Assembly (NCBI GenBank): GCA_905206455.1
Contig: CAJLHL010000005.1
Coordinates: 1 to 41,864, forward strand
Origin: an uncultured Eubacteriales bacterium
Lineage (GTDB): Bacteria > Bacillota > Clostridia > Peptostreptococcales > Anaerovoracaceae
DNA length: 41,864 nucleotides
Reading direction: 5' to 3'
The translations under genes were made by a program, and so were the position numbers. Every line of letters starts with the position of its first letter. Position 1 is the stretch's first letter. Under the pieces are notes generated by a model. It was not told the origin of the DNA. It saw nothing but the letters and a program-made list of their open reading frames with translations, and did not search any database. Shown here in pieces: positions 40,991-41,864 of this stretch.

Positions 40991-41190
40991 TCCGCTGCTT
41001 CCCTTTCTCTCATATCAATCGTGCCCGCCGGACATTCCGACGCACATTTTCCACATCCTACACAAAGTTTACGATCTACTTTCGCCATCACACCTTTCCA
41101 GATGGAAAGCGCTTCCTTCGGACAGACCTTTACACAACTTCCGCAGGAAACACAATACTTTCCTACCTGAGCATAACGTTTTAAAGCCAC
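40987..41190 (-). CDS. Small 2x[4Fe-4S] ferredoxin
   Basis: 67 residues with two CxxCxxCxxxCP clusters: CVSCGSCVKVCP (13-24) and CVGCGKCASECP (43-54). The product should be a cytoplasmic low-potential electron carrier for the membrane protein encoded next. It begins with GTG at 41190, with AAGGAGG about 8 bases upstream. First gene of the operon ferredoxin, 4Fe-4S membrane protein, ArsR. Confidence 0.93.
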   Translation of the reverse strand: MALKRYAQVGKYCVSCGSCVKVCPKEALSIWKGVMAKVDRKLCVGCGKCASECPAGTIDMREREAAE

Positions 41191-41267
41191 CAGTCAAACC
41201 TCCTTTTCCACAGAATCAGGTACAGATAATCTCTTTACCTGCATCTGACTCTGTCCATCCTTCAGCA

Positions 41268-41290
41268 AATATTTAAGTATTTAAGATATT
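41268..41290 (-). promoter_or_regulatory. Candidate ArsR operator
   Basis: AATATTTAAG followed by TATTTAAGATATT: a 23-bp imperfect palindrome (AATAT...ATATT outer arms) that also contains TATTTAAG twice in direct repeat. It lies immediately downstream of the -10 at 41294-41299, covering the likely start of transcription, a typical SmtB/ArsR repression site. Confidence 0.45.
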
Positions 41291-41293
41291 ACT

Positions 41294-41322
41294 AATATAC
41301 AGAATCAAAAAATAGAATGCAA
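41294..41322 (-). promoter_or_regulatory. SigA promoter of the ferredoxin-ArsR operon
   Basis: Minus-strand TTGCAT (41322-41317), 17 bp, TATATT (41299-41294). The leader before the GTG of the ferredoxin is about 100 nt. Confidence 0.75.
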
Positions 41323-41624
41323 GCGCTATTTTTAATTCCATCAAACTGTAACAATCTTCCGATCCCTCCCGCCTGATGAGGTGTGATACCGGAGCAGCGA
41401 GACAGATATGCCGGATTTTTATCGATAGAAACGAGCTTTCAACTGTGATATGATAAATAATATTGTTTTGATTTTACTCTCAGGCCAAAACCCGTCTGTG
41501 CCCTGCATCTTCGCACGACTTTCGGCATTTCCCGTTGAAGAAAGATACGTCTGGAGAATACTCCTGCTGCACCGGCAAAAGAATTTCAGTGTATCTTTCA
41601 AAACATAAAAAGGAGCTACAGAAA
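41323..41624. other. Intergenic stretch before the phosphatase remnant
   Basis: No gene recognised. It holds the upstream side of the ferredoxin promoter and, on the plus strand, GATATGATAAATAATAT, a possible -10 region with poor -35, ending in the AAGGAG ribosome site of the remnant at 41625. Confidence 0.3.
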
Positions 41625-41675
41625 ATGACAAAAATATTATTCGTCTGCCACGGCAGGATTTTCTGTTCAGAATGA
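41625..41675 (+). pseudogene. Beheaded remnant of a low-molecular-weight protein tyrosine phosphatase
   Basis: A good AAAAAGGAG ribosome site 9 bases before ATG opens the frame MTKILFVCHG, the conserved N-terminus of LMW-PTPs, where the active-site P-loop should continue CHGNICRSP. Instead the frame turns into RIFCSE and stops. Identity to the family ends within the P-loop at about base 41655, so only the first ten codons survive. This pattern fits interruption by an inserted element rather than slow decay. The rest of the phosphatase gene may lie beyond the element, outside the window. Confidence 0.55.
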
Positions 41676-41803
41676 AAAGTCTCAAATCGTCTTAAATACT
41701 TCTATAAATAGCATTTCTTGTGTTCCATTCTCAATTTTACCAATGATTTACCAATATTTCTGGAGAGTCAGACTTGCAAAACCAGAATGAGGAGATTAAA
41801 AAT

Positions 41804-41864
41804 ATGAGCAAATTGAAACCAAGAATAACGGAAAACGGAATTGATTATATCCTTGTCGGAGATT
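41804..41864 (+). CDS. 5' end of a TnpV-like mobile-element gene
   Basis: GAGGAG 9 bases before ATG opens MSKLKPRITENGIDYILVGD, cut by the window edge. To my recollection this matches the N-terminus of TnpV proteins (small transposon- or ICE-encoded proteins of Clostridia, about 120 residues), which start with PRIxENGIDYxLVGDYYIP. Only 20 residues are visible, so the call rests on this motif. The 128 bp between it and the phosphatase remnant contain TTTACCAA twice (near 41737-41755) but no gene. Confidence 0.6.
   Translation, partial: MSKLKPRITENGIDYILVGD

Noticed and set aside
1..41864. CRISPR array, tRNA, rRNA or complete insertion sequence
   Set aside because: No regularly spaced repeats, tRNA cloverleaf sequence, rRNA segment or complete transposase gene was found while reading both strands.

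Overview
The window (about 42 kb, moderate GC) reads as the chromosome of an anaerobic Bacillota, most likely a clostridial (Clostridia/Eubacteriales) bacterium. The reasons are the core cluster spoIIE-tilS-ftsH-coaX-dusB-greA-lysS, which resembles the well-known Bacillus/Clostridium order, Gram-positive SD sequences and SigA-type promoters, a SpoIIE phosphatase domain, TagO/MnaA-type wall-precursor enzymes, and abundant [4Fe-4S] proteins. I cannot name genus or species from sequence alone. No tRNA, rRNA or CRISPR array is visible.

Layout. 1-12 kb: housekeeping genes, almost all on the minus strand (lysS, greA, dusB, coaX, ftsH, tilS; then a plus-strand stand-alone SpoIIE phosphatase; then tatD and metG). 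12-13.7 kb: an EamA-type transporter and a 650-bp gap that contains an orphan promoter-terminator unit, a candidate small RNA. 13.7-20.1 kb: a tightly packed minus-strand operon truA, dCMP deaminase, wecA/tagO-like, wecB/mnaA-like and a large MalT-like LuxR regulator that overlaps wecB. 20.4-25.9 kb: plus-strand genes for a prepilin-peptidase-like protein, an unknown protein, a CytX-like pyrimidine (HMP) transporter, a ThiE-HAD fusion and ThiD; the last three form a thiamine salvage set. 26.2-32.9 kb: a complete 2-aminoethylphosphonate (2-AEP) uptake and breakdown operon on the minus strand: RpiR regulator, ABC ATPase, an 886-residue permease fused to its own substrate-binding protein, PhnW and PhnX. 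33-38.8 kb: CotH kinase, DUF4956 membrane protein and VTC-type polyphosphate polymerase, preceded by an OmpR/EnvZ-class two-component system. 39-41.2 kb: two tandem di-Mop (molbindin-like) proteins and an ArsR-regulated ferredoxin/4Fe-4S membrane protein operon. 41.6-41.9 kb: a beheaded low-molecular-weight tyrosine phosphatase fragment followed by the start of a TnpV-like gene, probably the left edge of a mobile element that continues outside the window.

How the parts work together. The phn operon should import 2-AEP, transaminate it to phosphonoacetaldehyde (PhnW) and cleave the C-P bond (PhnX), giving phosphate, acetaldehyde and amino nitrogen. Next to it lies a separate phosphate-polymer cassette (VTC/DUF4956/CotH) whose upstream region carries three 11-bp-spaced heptads of Pho-box-like character, so a link between phosphonate-derived phosphate, phosphate sensing and polyphosphate is an attractive but unproven reading of the 26-39 kb stretch. 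The most unusual single gene is the transporter-binding-protein fusion; the least explained stretches are the orphan transcription unit near 13.45 kb and the 317-residue unknown protein at the head of the thiamine cluster.
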